64,000 bases of DNA from CALUVN01 sp944323595 (GTDB taxonomy: Bacteria > Cyanobacteriota > Vampirovibrionia > Gastranaerophilales > Gastranaerophilaceae), in contig OZ006972.1 of assembly GCA_963931255.1 (NCBI GenBank), forward strand, positions 1,736,001 through 1,800,000. Direction: 5' to 3'. Of the stretch, positions 36,048-45,841 are shown one piece after another. How positions within the stretch are numbered: the stretch's first letter is position 1; the number at the start of each line of letters is the position of its first letter. The notes under the pieces are model-generated. The model saw only the letters and a list, made by a program, of their open reading frames with translations, did not search any database and had not been told where the DNA came from. A program made the position numbers and the translations under genes.

Positions 36048-36114
36048 AAAAAACGACGGAAACAGGGTGATTGTGTATCCTGTCTACGTGCGTAGCACTT
36101 GATTTTCCAACGAC
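36048..36114 (+). repeat. 67-bp direct repeat, copy 1 (small-RNA-like unit)
   Basis: A 67-base unit with about 60 bases identical to the copy at 36174-36240, 126 bases downstream. It has a potential closing stem GGAAA/TTTCC, a palindromic CTACGTGCGTAG, an internal ACAGG/CCTGT pairing, and runs directly into a perfect terminator. No reading frame is evident. The layout resembles a compact transcribed RNA. Confidence 0.6.
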
Positions 36115-36133
36115 TAACAAAAGTCGTTTTTTT
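36109..36133 (+). terminator. Terminator of repeat copy 1
   Basis: AACGACT-AACAAA-AGTCGTT followed by TTTTT on the plus strand: a clean intrinsic terminator fused to the end of the repeat. Confidence 0.8.
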
Positions 36134-36173
36134 GCCTAATTATATAAATGTAAAAATTAAAAATAATAAATAA

Positions 36174-36240
36174 AAAAAACGACGGAAATACGGTGTTCGT
36201 GTATCCTACCTACGTGCGTAGCACTTGATTTTCCAACGAC
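36174..36240 (+). repeat. 67-bp direct repeat, copy 2
   Basis: Second full copy. It keeps CTACGTGCGTAGCACTTG and ATTTTCCAACGAC exactly but differs at CAGGG to TACGG, ATT to TTC and GT to AC. Its terminator arm is altered: the sequence after AACGACACGTAAAAACGGG turns to TGCA rather than TCGT, so it ends without the T-run. A separate palindrome TGCAAACAT-A-ATGTTTGCA (36254-36272) follows. The remaining bases to 36388 hold nothing I recognise. Confidence 0.6.
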
Positions 36241-36388
36241 ACGTAAAAACGGGTGCAAACATAATGTTTGCATCAATAAGACTCTTCAACATTCAAAAAG
36301 GCGCCTGCATTAGATGTTCAAGGAGTTTTAAATAGCTTTTGGGGTAGAAAATGTTTTTCTCCTATCCTAAGCAGAAGAGGGGTGTATA

Positions 36389-37123
36389 TTATTTACAGCT
36401 GGTTTTATCCCAGGACAGATTACTGCAGGATAGGTAATCAAGGTTTTTATTCATAAGCACCCACGCCGTGCAGCCGTATCCTTGAGAATTTATTAGATTA
36501 CAGCCCTTTGTGAATGAATTTGTATAGTCTTCATTTAGTCCTGAGGGTACAATTCCGTTTGATGTTACGTAAAATAAGTAAGTATCTTTGCCAAAAATGT
36601 TAGGTTTATTTTCTCCGTTTAAATCAACTATGATTTCTCCGCAAACATTTTGCAGCGGTTTGCTTGTTCCATATTCTATATCGCATTGTTGGCTTAAAAC
36701 GGTTGCATATAGATGCAGATTTTTGCCAAATAATGCCTGTGAATAGTTTTTCTTTATCCTGTCAGATGTAAATGATGCAGGGATTTTTCCGTCTAAGCCG
36801 CTGTGTTCATATTCTATATTGCATTCTTTCTGAAAAACTTTCATTTCCGGGGTCGCGTAGGATAATGCAAGCAATATCCGGTATCCGCTTTCTTTTGGGT
36901 TTTTGTCGGATAAATTCCAGAATGTCGGGTTTCCGTAAAGGTTTGATGTTGTCATATATGCTTCGGTCATCTGCTGATAAGCAATTTGCAACTGCGAAAC
37001 ATAAGCCTGTTCATTCCCGAATTTTACACATTTAGCAGTTAATACAGCTATCACACTGATTAAAATACATACCGGTATTAAGGTTTGTGCCAAACTGTAC
37101 GCCGGCTTTCTCAATTTAACCAA
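36389..37123 (-). CDS. Prepilin-like exported protein with atypical N-terminus
   Basis: A 244-residue protein. After a short basic leader (MVKLRKPAY), SLAQTLIPVCILISVIAVLTAK is a hydrophobic helix in the position of a type IV prepilin or pseudopilin signal. YVSQLQIAYQQMTEAYM then continues as in pilin-like proteins of this group. However the G-F-T-L-x-E cleavage motif is replaced by AYSLAQT, with no Gly before the cleavage point and no Glu5. It therefore may stay as a membrane-anchored protein. The exported part has paired cysteines and ends WDKTSCK. No pilus genes are adjacent. Function unknown. Confidence 0.6.
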   Translation of the reverse strand: MVKLRKPAYSLAQTLIPVCILISVIAVLTAKCVKFGNEQAYVSQLQIAYQQMTEAYMTTSNLYGNPTFWNLSDKNPKESGYRILLALSYATPEMKVFQKECNIEYEHSGLDGKIPASFTSDRIKKNYSQALFGKNLHLYATVLSQQCDIEYGTSKPLQNVCGEIIVDLNGENKPNIFGKDTYLFYVTSNGIVPSGLNEDYTNSFTKGCNLINSQGYGCTAWVLMNKNLDYLSCSNLSWDKTSCK

Positions 37124-37194
37124 CCTCCGTTAAGTTTTATTATAATTTTTTTTGTTAAAAAAATCAAATTTTCTTTTTGTGTTAAGATATCTGT

Positions 37195-37536
37195 ATGAAT
37201 ATAAAAGGGATATCTTTAAATACATCTTTTACAGCTCAAACATTACCTGTACAGAAAGAACGCAAGTCTTTTCTTGATGATATACATTCAAAAGTCAGGA
37301 ATGCTTCCGATATGACTGACACTATTGTAGTTCCAAGGACTATATTTAAGGGGTATCTTGGGATTATGACCGGAACAACACTTGTGACTCTCGGCGGCTT
37401 AATTGATAGAAACAAGCATCCAAAAGCGTTCAAAGGAACAATGGCTACGGGATTATTAACCTCTTTGTATGGTACATGGGCATTTGTAAGACCTTTTATT
37501 GTTAAAGATGCTAACGGCGTACAAAAGCAGAAATAG
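37195..37536 (+). CDS. Small uncharacterised membrane protein
   Basis: A 113-residue protein. The N-terminus contains NTSFTAQTLPV (residues 9-19), a version of the F-T-G-like motif shared with other proteins in the window. Two hydrophobic helices (YLGIMTGTTLVTLGGLI near 60-76 and GTMATGLLTSLYGTWAFV near 82-99) make it a probable integral membrane protein. It lies convergent with radA, 2 bases from its stop, and has no clear family. Confidence 0.55.
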   Translation: MNIKGISLNTSFTAQTLPVQKERKSFLDDIHSKVRNASDMTDTIVVPRTIFKGYLGIMTGTTLVTLGGLIDRNKHPKAFKGTMATGLLTSLYGTWAFVRPFIVKDANGVQKQK

Positions 37537-37538
37537 TT

Positions 37539-38912
37539 TTATTTAGCCGGAGCAGAAATACAGGCTGTAATTGCATCTATTAATCTTTTTACCGGTACTA
37601 TTTCAATCTTATCGTAATTAATCTTATTCGCGTAAGGAATAATAGCTTTTTTAAAACCGGAAGATACAGCTTCTTTTAAGCGTTTTTCAATTCCGTTTAC
37701 GGGGTGAATTTCGCCAGACAAACCGATTTCTCCTATAATGACAGTCTGCGGATCAACAACAACATCTCTAGCGCAGGTTGCAACTGCAAGTGCAATACCT
37801 AAGTCTGCACTGGGTTCGTCAACGTCAATTCCGCCCATTACATTTACGTAAACATCTTGTTTAGAAAGATTTAGTCCGACACGTTTTTCAAGTACTGCCA
37901 GAATCTGTAAAAGTCTGCTCATATCGACCCCGTTAGTTACTCTTCTTGGTGTCGGGTATGGTGTTGTACCTACCAGCGCTTGAATTTCTACAAGCAAAGG
38001 TCGTGTCCCCTCATTAGTTACAATTATTGCACTTCCGGGGGCTGCGACCTGAGAGCGTTCGTTTAAAAATAACTCGTTCGGGTTCGTAACTTCTATCAAG
38101 CCTTTATTGTGCATTTCAAATATACCAACTTCCGAAGTATTTCCGAATCTATTCTTCATAGAACGCAGCATTCGATAGGACTTGTATTTGTCGCCCTCAA
38201 AGTAAATTACTGTATCTACCATGTGTTCAAGCACTTTAGGGCCTGCTATATTGCCGTCTTTTGTTACATGTCCGATAACAATGATGGTAATATTTTGATT
38301 TTTTGCTATTTGCATTAATATATTGCAGCATTCTCTGATTTGGGAGACACTGCCTGCAGTACTTGTAATTGTTCCTGAATAAATCGCCTGAATACTGTCG
38401 ATTACAACAATATCAGGTGACATATTGTCAATTTCAGTCCTGATACTTTCCAGATTTGTCTGCGGGTAGATGTAAAGGTTATCAGAATTTATTTCAAGCC
38501 TTTCTGCTCTAAGTTTAAGCTGGCTTGCGCTTTCTTCTGCAGAAACGTAGAGAACTTTCTTTCCGTTTTTGCAGAGCTGTCCGCTGGTTTGCAAAAGTAT
38601 TGTTGATTTACCAATCCCCGGGTCTCCTGCAATTAAAACCAGAGAGCCCTGAACCAAGCCGCCGCCCAGAATTCTGTCAAACTCTTTTATATTAGTACTT
38701 ACACGTACTTCCTCTCCAATATGAATATCTGATAAAAGTTCTGGTTTTGTGTTGTTTAGAATTCCTTGTGGAGTTATATTCTGCGGTTTAATGTCATTTT
38801 GAACTTCTTCGGTAAATGTTCCCCAATTCCCGCATTCCGGACATCTCCCGAGATACCCTGCTGTTTCGTATCCGCAATTTTGACATATCCATTTTGTCTT
38901 AACTTTTGCCAT
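37539..38912 (-). CDS. radA: DNA repair protein RadA
   Basis: DnaB-like recombination helicase that drives branch migration. N-terminal C4 zinc finger CQNCGYETAGYLGRCPECG, Walker A GDPGIGKSTILLQ (near residue 97), the RadA-specific SMKNRFGNTSEVGIFEM (KNRFG motif near 255), and a Lon-protease-like C-terminal domain (about 280-455). It has 457 residues and is complete. It is monocistronic and divergent from the 87-bp repeat array. Confidence 0.96.
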   Translation of the reverse strand: MAKVKTKWICQNCGYETAGYLGRCPECGNWGTFTEEVQNDIKPQNITPQGILNNTKPELLSDIHIGEEVRVSTNIKEFDRILGGGLVQGSLVLIAGDPGIGKSTILLQTSGQLCKNGKKVLYVSAEESASQLKLRAERLEINSDNLYIYPQTNLESIRTEIDNMSPDIVVIDSIQAIYSGTITSTAGSVSQIRECCNILMQIAKNQNITIIVIGHVTKDGNIAGPKVLEHMVDTVIYFEGDKYKSYRMLRSMKNRFGNTSEVGIFEMHNKGLIEVTNPNELFLNERSQVAAPGSAIIVTNEGTRPLLVEIQALVGTTPYPTPRRVTNGVDMSRLLQILAVLEKRVGLNLSKQDVYVNVMGGIDVDEPSADLGIALAVATCARDVVVDPQTVIIGEIGLSGEIHPVNGIEKRLKEAVSSGFKKAIIPYANKINYDKIEIVPVKRLIDAITACISAPAK

Positions 38913-38959
38913 ATATGAATTATAACATGTTTCAAAATAAAAACAAAGAATAAAAAAGG

Positions 38960-39454
38960 TTATTTGAAGATGATAGCGGAAACGAAATGGTGTGCGGGTT
39001 CCGAAAATAATTATTCAAATATTGTTAATAAAAAGAATAAGAAACGTTATTTGAAGACGATAGCGCGAACGAAATGGGACACGGGTTCCGAAAATAATTA
39101 TTCAAATATTGTTAATAAAAAGAATAAAAAACGTTATTTGAAGACGATAGCGCGAACGAAATGGGACACGGGTTCCGAAAATAATTATTCAAATATTTTT
39201 AATAAAAAGAATAAGAAACGTTATTTGAAGACGATAGCGGAAACGAAATGGGACACGGGTTCCGAAAATAATTATTCAAATATTTTTAATAAAAAGAATA
39301 AGAAACGTTATTTGAAGACGATAGCGGAAACGAAATGGGACACGGGTTCCGAAAATAATTATTCAAATATTGTTAATAAAAAGAATAAGAAACGTTATTT
39401 GAAGACGATAGCGCGAACGAAGTGAGACGCGTGTTCTGAAAATAATGTTTCTTA
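38960..39454. repeat. Six tandem 87-bp direct repeats
   Basis: Copies begin with TTATTTGAAGA at 38960, 39047, 39134, 39221, 39308 and 39395, exactly 87 bases apart; the last is shortened and diverged. Each contains GACGATAGCG, GAACGAAATGGGACACGG and GGTTCCGAAAATAATTATTC, with only a few substitutions between copies. Because 87 is divisible by 3, one frame stays open (29 residues per repeat), but it lacks a good start and the unit also occurs inverted and alone at 50073-50136. A non-coding REP-like element that has been tandemly amplified is more likely than a gene. Confidence 0.9.
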
Positions 39455-39464
39455 TTCTGTTATC

Positions 39465-40545
<1,081 letters not shown>

Positions 40546-40546
40546 A

Positions 40547-40921
40547 TCAGTTTTTCTCCTCTATATTCAAAAATCTTAAAAAGCCTTTCCAGAATCCTTT
40601 TTGCGTATGAGCATGTGGAATAGGAGCAGATTTATAGTATCTGTCATAGCTTTTAATAATATTATCCGGTAAAGAATCACCTTTTTCAAGGGTAAATGAA
40701 ATAAATTCAATATAATCATCCTGTTCATCTTTATATAAGGCATCGCGCTTTCGCAAATCTTCATCTGCTTCGTAATGGACTAATGCGTGATATGCCGCAT
40801 GAATACTTCTGTCCTCACTGTCCGGAGGAAACTGAAGTAAAGCTTCACGTACACACATATCTCCGATGCGTACTTTTCTGACAAGTTCTGCAACTTTTAC
40901 TCTATCTTCAAATTGAGACAT
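40547..40921 (-). CDS. Uncharacterised cytoplasmic protein in the BlaI-like operon
   Basis: A 124-residue acidic protein with predominantly helical character (FEDRVKVAELVRKVRIGDMCVREALLQFP; IHAAYHALVHYEADEDLRKRD) and a His-rich turn (PIPHAHTQKGFWKGF). No signal peptide, no known domain. Its ATG overlaps the BlaI-like stop by one base (TAATG) and it ends 1 base before the serpin-like gene, so it is translated with both. Possibly an adaptor or regulator for its neighbours; not identified. Confidence 0.7.
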   Translation of the reverse strand: MSQFEDRVKVAELVRKVRIGDMCVREALLQFPPDSEDRSIHAAYHALVHYEADEDLRKRDALYKDEQDDYIEFISFTLEKGDSLPDNIIKSYDRYYKSAPIPHAHTQKGFWKGFLRFLNIEEKN

Positions 40922-41280
40922 TACTTAACTAAAAATTCACTGCATTCATTTTCTATAAATTTCATCATTTCAACGTAATTCCCGTTGAAGAATTGTTCTG
41001 CAGTTTCTTTAATCGCTTCCATAGCCATTTCATTACGGCTCATAGTAGCTTTATAGAAGAATTTTTTACCAACCTTATATCTGACAAGAATACTTTTTAC
41101 TGTCAATCTGTCCATGACTGTTTTTATTGTTGTATAAGCTCGTTCTATTCCGTTTTTTGATAAATCATCCACAATATCCTGTATAGATATATCAATATCC
41201 TCACTTGAGTCTGTTAAGTTCCAAAAAGAATTTAAAATATCAATTTCGAGCTTTCCGCACACCATACGTTTTTTCCTCAA
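40921..41280 (-). CDS. BlaI/MecI/CopY-family transcriptional repressor
   Basis: A 119-residue winged-helix protein. AYTTIKTVMDRLTVKSILVRYKVGKKFFYKATMSRNEM matches the recognition helix and wing of the BlaI family, preceded by the usual LEIDILNSFWNL segment. Known members are dimers released from DNA by proteolysis (BlaI/MecI) or copper (CopY). No BlaR1 sensor or beta-lactamase gene is nearby; instead it heads an operon ending in a serpin-like protein. Upstream AT-rich sequence to 41371 could hold its operator, but I saw no clear dyad. Confidence 0.85.
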   Translation of the reverse strand: MRKKRMVCGKLEIDILNSFWNLTDSSEDIDISIQDIVDDLSKNGIERAYTTIKTVMDRLTVKSILVRYKVGKKFFYKATMSRNEMAMEAIKETAEQFFNGNYVEMMKFIENECSEFLVK

Positions 41281-41371
41281 CTTTCCATAATTTGTTAATT
41301 GTGTCTATCAATTACTAACATTGTAACATAAAAATTTTATTTTACAAGCACAGTATATCAAAAGTTTACAT

Positions 41372-42520
41372 TTAGTCAATATAAATTAAGTCCGGTTCTT
41401 TTTTAAAGTTACTTTTTTTCTGTCTTAATTTTGCATTTTTTCGTTTTGTTTTTTTTGACACTTTTCTATACGCGTTGTCGATAGAGATTTTTGAGAGCGC
41501 TTTGCCGTAGCGTCTGTCATAGAATGTAAGCCAGAATTTTCTGTTTACGTTATCTACGGCGAAAGAAATTTGACCGGCCACTTTGTCTCCAGGTTTAATC
41601 TGCCGGAACATGATTTTTGTATCACCAAATACAGATGGACGGAATACTTTGTTATAATCATTCACTAAAGCCATATCAAGTCCGGAGAATGTTTTATCCG
41701 ACATATTTGAGATAAGAATTGTCAGAGTAATTGTATTAACTTCGCCAAACGGGTCTTCTTCATGTTTGATATCGCTTATATGAATATCAAGTCCGGGATA
41801 GAAAAGTTCGTGCTGCATAAGAGCAGTATCTTTGTATACAGGAAGCGGGACACTGCTGTTTATTTTTACTTTTATCTCATCTCCCGGCGCAATGAGCACA
41901 TCGTGTCCTTTACGTAATAATGCCATCCCGAGTCCTATTGCCCCCCCGACGGCTGCGCCTCCTAAAACTGTATACCCCTGTGAGGCAATAGCCGCTTCAA
42001 GTCCTAGCCAGTTTAAAGCAAGAAAGCCTCCGGCGACACCTCCGAGAGCTGTATACCCTACGTCTTGAGCCATAATTTTAGTTGTTTCAACTATAGGGTG
42101 AAGTTTAGTTGACATTTTGCCCTCGATTGGAATTTCCCGTCCGTCAGGTGTCATAAGATAGTCAAAATCCAGTTCTATCCAGCCGGAACGTCCTAATCTT
42201 TTAGGGTCGGCTATTTTAACAATTTTCCCGTGGGCAATTGTGCCTTTAGGTAATATTACCCCGTTATCTCCGTATACTTCAGAGGTTACTTCCGCAAAAA
42301 ATTCATCCCCCTCAACAGAAAAATCAGTGTCAAGAACCTGCGAAACCGTCATTTCTATAACATCTTTTTTCTCAAGTTTTTCAACTTCGCCGGTAAATAG
42401 TTCTTTTTGCTGTTCTGTCCAGGTGTTGGTTTCCTCAATTCCGCCGTGCAGTGTTTCTGCTATTGCCGCCTGATTGAATAAAAATACGCTTAATAAAAAT
42501 AAGACAATTATCTTTTTCAT
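41372..42520 (-). CDS. Uncharacterised exported protein with glycine-zipper segment
   Basis: A 382-residue protein with signal peptide MKKIIVLFLLSVFLFNQAAIA. The region GVILPKGTIAHGKIVKIADPKRLGRSGWIELDFDYL resembles the outer beta-domain of TrbI/VirB10-type proteins. A Gly-rich hydrophobic section (about 150-200, GGVAGGFLAL and GGAAVGGAIGLGMALL) is followed by PGDEIKVKINSSVPLPV, again VirB10-like, and a Lys/Arg-rich tail. No other conjugation genes occur here. ATG at 42520 is preferred for its signal peptide. TATAAT lies just upstream at about 42527-42532, which would make the mRNA almost leaderless. Function unknown. Confidence 0.65.
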   Translation of the reverse strand: MKKIIVLFLLSVFLFNQAAIAETLHGGIEETNTWTEQQKELFTGEVEKLEKKDVIEMTVSQVLDTDFSVEGDEFFAEVTSEVYGDNGVILPKGTIAHGKIVKIADPKRLGRSGWIELDFDYLMTPDGREIPIEGKMSTKLHPIVETTKIMAQDVGYTALGGVAGGFLALNWLGLEAAIASQGYTVLGGAAVGGAIGLGMALLRKGHDVLIAPGDEIKVKINSSVPLPVYKDTALMQHELFYPGLDIHISDIKHEEDPFGEVNTITLTILISNMSDKTFSGLDMALVNDYNKVFRPSVFGDTKIMFRQIKPGDKVAGQISFAVDNVNRKFWLTFYDRRYGKALSKISIDNAYRKVSKKTKRKNAKLRQKKSNFKKEPDLIYID

Positions 42521-42578
42521 ACTGGTATTATACAACATTTATGGTAAAATAAAAACATTAATAAATAAGGAGAAAGTG

Positions 42579-42878
42579 ATGTTTAAACGCTGGTATGATC
42601 TGGATGCAACCGTAAGTTCTGCTATATCCCAATGGGAAAAAGCAGATGAAGAGGTACAAACAATATGCGCCGAGTATGTTATTGATAAATTAAAAGATAT
42701 GGATTTCGATGTTCCGATGTCTCTGGAAGACCAATATAATTATATTTTGCGCAGATGGTATGACAAAAATATCAAAGTTTCGCATGCTATGGAATATTTG
42801 CGTATGTCTCCACCGGAAATACGAAAAGAACTGGCACTTGATATTATTGAATTTATCAAAACACGTAAAAATTCTTAA
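42579..42878 (+). CDS. Small uncharacterised protein
   Basis: A 99-residue helical protein rich in Trp/Tyr/Asp/Lys (MFKRWYDLDATVSSAISQWEKADEEVQ, RRWYDKNIKVSHAMEYLRMSP). Two RWYD segments hint at an internal duplication. AAGGAGAAAG lies 6-10 bases before ATG at 42579, fixing the start over an upstream frame extension. No family recognised. It heads a run of plus-strand genes. Confidence 0.7.
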   Translation: MFKRWYDLDATVSSAISQWEKADEEVQTICAEYVIDKLKDMDFDVPMSLEDQYNYILRRWYDKNIKVSHAMEYLRMSPPEIRKELALDIIEFIKTRKNS

Positions 42879-42941
42879 CATGATGGACATGACACTTTGT
42901 CCTATAGTTTAATAAAGTATAAAGGGAGAAAGTATCTTAAA

Positions 42942-43286
42942 ATGTCCGATGATATCAAGCGTAAGGTTATAAATATCTTTTCGAAGCATAATGCCGCCGG
43001 CAACGCAGAGCATAATGAAAAAATTAAATTCTATGCCGGATTCAATTATGTAAGAATAGACAGGGATACCAACGGCAACTATTTTAATCCTGAACATCTG
43101 TTGAAATATGCGGAATCATGTCATTATATCGTAAGGGTTATGCGAACACATGACGGTGAGACTGTTTTGTATAATTATGATGTTCCCAATAAAGATTTAT
43201 TTAAGTTTATGAAATCTTTTGACGAAAATACGCTTGACGGGACTATTATTGAGATTGATAAATATTTCCCTGATGATTTAGCGTAA
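42942..43286 (+). CDS. Small uncharacterised protein
   Basis: A 114-residue protein (MSDDIKRKVINIFSKHN ... IEIDKYFPDDLA) with mixed helix and strand character and no signal peptide. ATG at 42942 is used; GGGAGA lies about 13 bases upstream, rather far, so a nearby alternative start cannot be excluded. It ends 10 bases before the radical SAM gene and is probably co-transcribed with it. No family recognised. Confidence 0.65.
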   Translation: MSDDIKRKVINIFSKHNAAGNAEHNEKIKFYAGFNYVRIDRDTNGNYFNPEHLLKYAESCHYIVRVMRTHDGETVLYNYDVPNKDLFKFMKSFDENTLDGTIIEIDKYFPDDLA

Positions 43287-43296
43287 GAAGTTTGAA

Positions 43297-45822
43297 ATGA
43301 ATAATTGTTTTTTTGAAAGATACCACGAAGCCTTATTTAATTGTAACAAGCCTTATCAATATGTCGGAGGCGAATTTTTATCAAAAAATAAAAGTTTTGA
43401 TGATGCAAAAGTCCGTTTTGCGTTTGTATTTCCTGATAAATACGAAATAGGGATAAGCAATTTGGGACTTAGAGTCCTTTACGAACAGGTAAATTCGCAG
43501 GACGCGTTTATGGCGGACAGATGTTATGCCCCAGAGCCGGATTTTAAGCCGGAAACTCTTTACGGACTGGAAAGCAAACGCCCGTTGAAAGATTTTGATG
43601 CTCTCGGTTTTTCTTTGCAGTATGAACTTGCGTATCCTACTGTTTTAAAAATGCTTGATATGTCAGGGATTCCGTATAGAAATGATGAGCGTAGTGAGAA
43701 TGATCCTATTGTGATTGCAGGCGGGCCGTGTGCTTATAATCCACTGCCGGTTGCGGATTTTATAGATGTTTTTATGATTGGCGACGGCGAAAGTTCAATT
43801 ATTGAAGTATGTGAAATTCTTGAAAAAACAAAAGGCTTGCCCCGCAAAGAACGAATTAAAGCTCTTGTTGAGGGCGAAAATTCCGGACGCTGGGCAAAAT
43901 CTGTCGGCGGAAATGTTAGAAAAAGAATTGATCAATTGGAGTATGATACAGCACTTAAATCTTATCCTATACCTTTTTCCTCTTCCGTTCATGATAGAGC
44001 AATAGTTGAAATAAGACGCGGCTGTGGCAGAATGTGCCGTTTTTGCCAGCCCGGACATGTTAACCTTCCTATTCGCGAACGCAGTGCTGAAGATATCATT
44101 AAAATAACAAAAGAACTTGTTAAAAATACGGGTTATGAGGAATATTCGCTTCTTTCGCTTTCTTCCAATGATTATTCCAATATAAAAGAAGTTATAAAGG
44201 AACTTGCCGTTGATTTCAATAAGAAAAAAGTTTCGGTATCTCTTCCAAGCCAGCGTATTGACGGATTTAACCTTGAGCTTGCAGAACTCGTCCAAAGTGT
44301 TAGAAAATCCACTATGACACTTGCTCCGGAAGCGGGCAGCCAGAGATTGAGAAATGTTATTAAAAAGAATATTTCCGAACAGCAAATACTGGACGCGGTT
44401 TTAACTCTTTATGAAAACGGCTGGTCAAGAGTTAAATTCTACTTTATCTGCGGGCTTCCTACTGAAACTCAGGAAGATATGGACGAGATGGCTGAACTTT
44501 TGAGTAAAATTAAATATCAGTCAAAATTGATTAAAAAAGAAAAAGATTTGAAACATTCGCTGGATATAACCTGTACATTATCAATTTTTGTACCGAAGCC
44601 TTTCACTCCGTTCCAGTGGTGTCCTCAGATGAATTTAGACGAGGTTACTGCTCATATTCATTATCTGAAAGAAAAAACAGATAAAATTAAAGGGGTAAAA
44701 ATTAATTACCACGAAAAATTTGTATCTCAAATTGAAGCTGTGCTTACACGCGGGGATGATAGTTTGTGTAAATATATTGAATCCCTTTATAAAAAAGGCT
44801 GCTATCTTGATGCGTGGGGTGAATATTTTGATAAAAAAATATGGCAGGAAACGGCACAAGAGTGCGGAATTTCACTCTCTGCACTTGCAGAAAAAGAATA
44901 TCAACGTGATGAAGTTCTGCCATGGGATTTTATAGATACCGGCATTAACAAAGAATGGCTTGTGAATGAATACAATGCAGCATTTAGCGCGCCAAAAGAA
45001 AATATTATAGTCCCAACCTGCGAAAAAGGTTGTGTTAATTGCGGAGTTTGTCCGAATTTTAAAACCCGTAAGGTTCTGGCAAAACCATATAAAGCCGGCG
45101 AAGCTGCCCAAAATCTAAAAATTGAGCACGTTGACCCTAAAATTTGCCGCGGGTATGACAGCGAACTTTTCAGATACAGAATAAAACTCACAAAAACAGG
45201 ACTGTTGAAGTATTTTTCACATCTTGACTGGCAGAATACTTTCTTTAAGGCGCTGGCTAGAACTGATTTGAATATAGCGTTTTCTCTCGGATTTAATCCG
45301 GCAATGAAAGTTTCTATGGGGGTGGCACTTCCTCTGTTTGCTGAAAGCGTTACGGAGCTTGTTGATATTGAACTTTATGATAATATTTCTACGTCTGAAC
45401 TTAAACTAAAGTTGGAGAAAGTGCTTCCTGCGGGTTCTGAAATTATAAGTATTGTTAAAATTGATAAATCGGCTAAATCGATTGATACGACTGTACAATG
45501 GGCAGAATATAAAATTTCTGCTTATAATTCACACCTTTACGATTTTGATAATTTGAAGTATGATACAGATAAGGTTTTATCTTCCGAAGAAATTTTTATC
45601 GAGAAGAAAAACAAAAAAGGTTTGCTAAACAAAGTTAATATAAAACCGTCAATAAAATCTTACAGATTTGAAGATGAGTGTTTATATGTAATATTAAAAA
45701 CCGGTCAAGGAACGGATATTCCTGCACTTCGTGCAGATGTGCTGATGAAGCTTATATCAGAAGAGACACAGTTTTCTATCACACGTACAAGGTTCTTTGA
45801 CGAAAAGTTAGAAGAGTTATAA
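43297..45822 (+). CDS. Radical SAM protein fused to DUF2344 domain
   Basis: An 841-residue fusion. Residues about 1-600 match the uncharacterised B12-binding-like/radical SAM family TIGR03960. That part has an N-terminal Rossmann-like region, then RRGCGRMCRFCQPG (near residue 240), where the CX3CX2C cysteines hold the [4Fe-4S] cluster that cleaves SAM. Residues about 620-840 are the radical-SAM-linked DUF2344 domain (YRIKLTKTGLLKYFSHLDWQNTFFKAL). A further cluster-like CEKGCVNCGVCPNF lies between. In many bacteria this gene directly precedes ribonuclease E/G, exactly as here, suggesting a shared role in RNA or ribosome maturation. Substrate unknown. Confidence 0.9.
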   Translation: MNNCFFERYHEALFNCNKPYQYVGGEFLSKNKSFDDAKVRFAFVFPDKYEIGISNLGLRVLYEQVNSQDAFMADRCYAPEPDFKPETLYGLESKRPLKDFDALGFSLQYELAYPTVLKMLDMSGIPYRNDERSENDPIVIAGGPCAYNPLPVADFIDVFMIGDGESSIIEVCEILEKTKGLPRKERIKALVEGENSGRWAKSVGGNVRKRIDQLEYDTALKSYPIPFSSSVHDRAIVEIRRGCGRMCRFCQPGHVNLPIRERSAEDIIKITKELVKNTGYEEYSLLSLSSNDYSNIKEVIKELAVDFNKKKVSVSLPSQRIDGFNLELAELVQSVRKSTMTLAPEAGSQRLRNVIKKNISEQQILDAVLTLYENGWSRVKFYFICGLPTETQEDMDEMAELLSKIKYQSKLIKKEKDLKHSLDITCTLSIFVPKPFTPFQWCPQMNLDEVTAHIHYLKEKTDKIKGVKINYHEKFVSQIEAVLTRGDDSLCKYIESLYKKGCYLDAWGEYFDKKIWQETAQECGISLSALAEKEYQRDEVLPWDFIDTGINKEWLVNEYNAAFSAPKENIIVPTCEKGCVNCGVCPNFKTRKVLAKPYKAGEAAQNLKIEHVDPKICRGYDSELFRYRIKLTKTGLLKYFSHLDWQNTFFKALARTDLNIAFSLGFNPAMKVSMGVALPLFAESVTELVDIELYDNISTSELKLKLEKVLPAGSEIISIVKIDKSAKSIDTTVQWAEYKISAYNSHLYDFDNLKYDTDKVLSSEEIFIEKKNKKGLLNKVNIKPSIKSYRFEDECLYVILKTGQGTDIPALRADVLMKLISEETQFSITRTRFFDEKLEEL

Positions 45823-45841
45823 AAGTTTTAAAGGATTTTTT

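Noticed and set aside
35976..36240. Integron attC sites
   Set aside because: AACGAC/GTCGTT arms recall attC core sites, but the RYYYAAC/GTTRRRY pattern does not fit, there are no cassettes between units, and T-runs mark them as terminators.
38964..39425. Open frame of 153 codons made of 29-residue repeats
   Set aside because: It exists because 87 is a multiple of three. There is no good ribosome site and the first start is TTG. The unit recurs inverted at 50073-50136, where it is clearly not coding. Annotated as a repeat array.
38960..39454. CRISPR-like array
   Set aside because: The whole 87-base unit is repeated head to tail with no variable spacers, and no cas genes are nearby.
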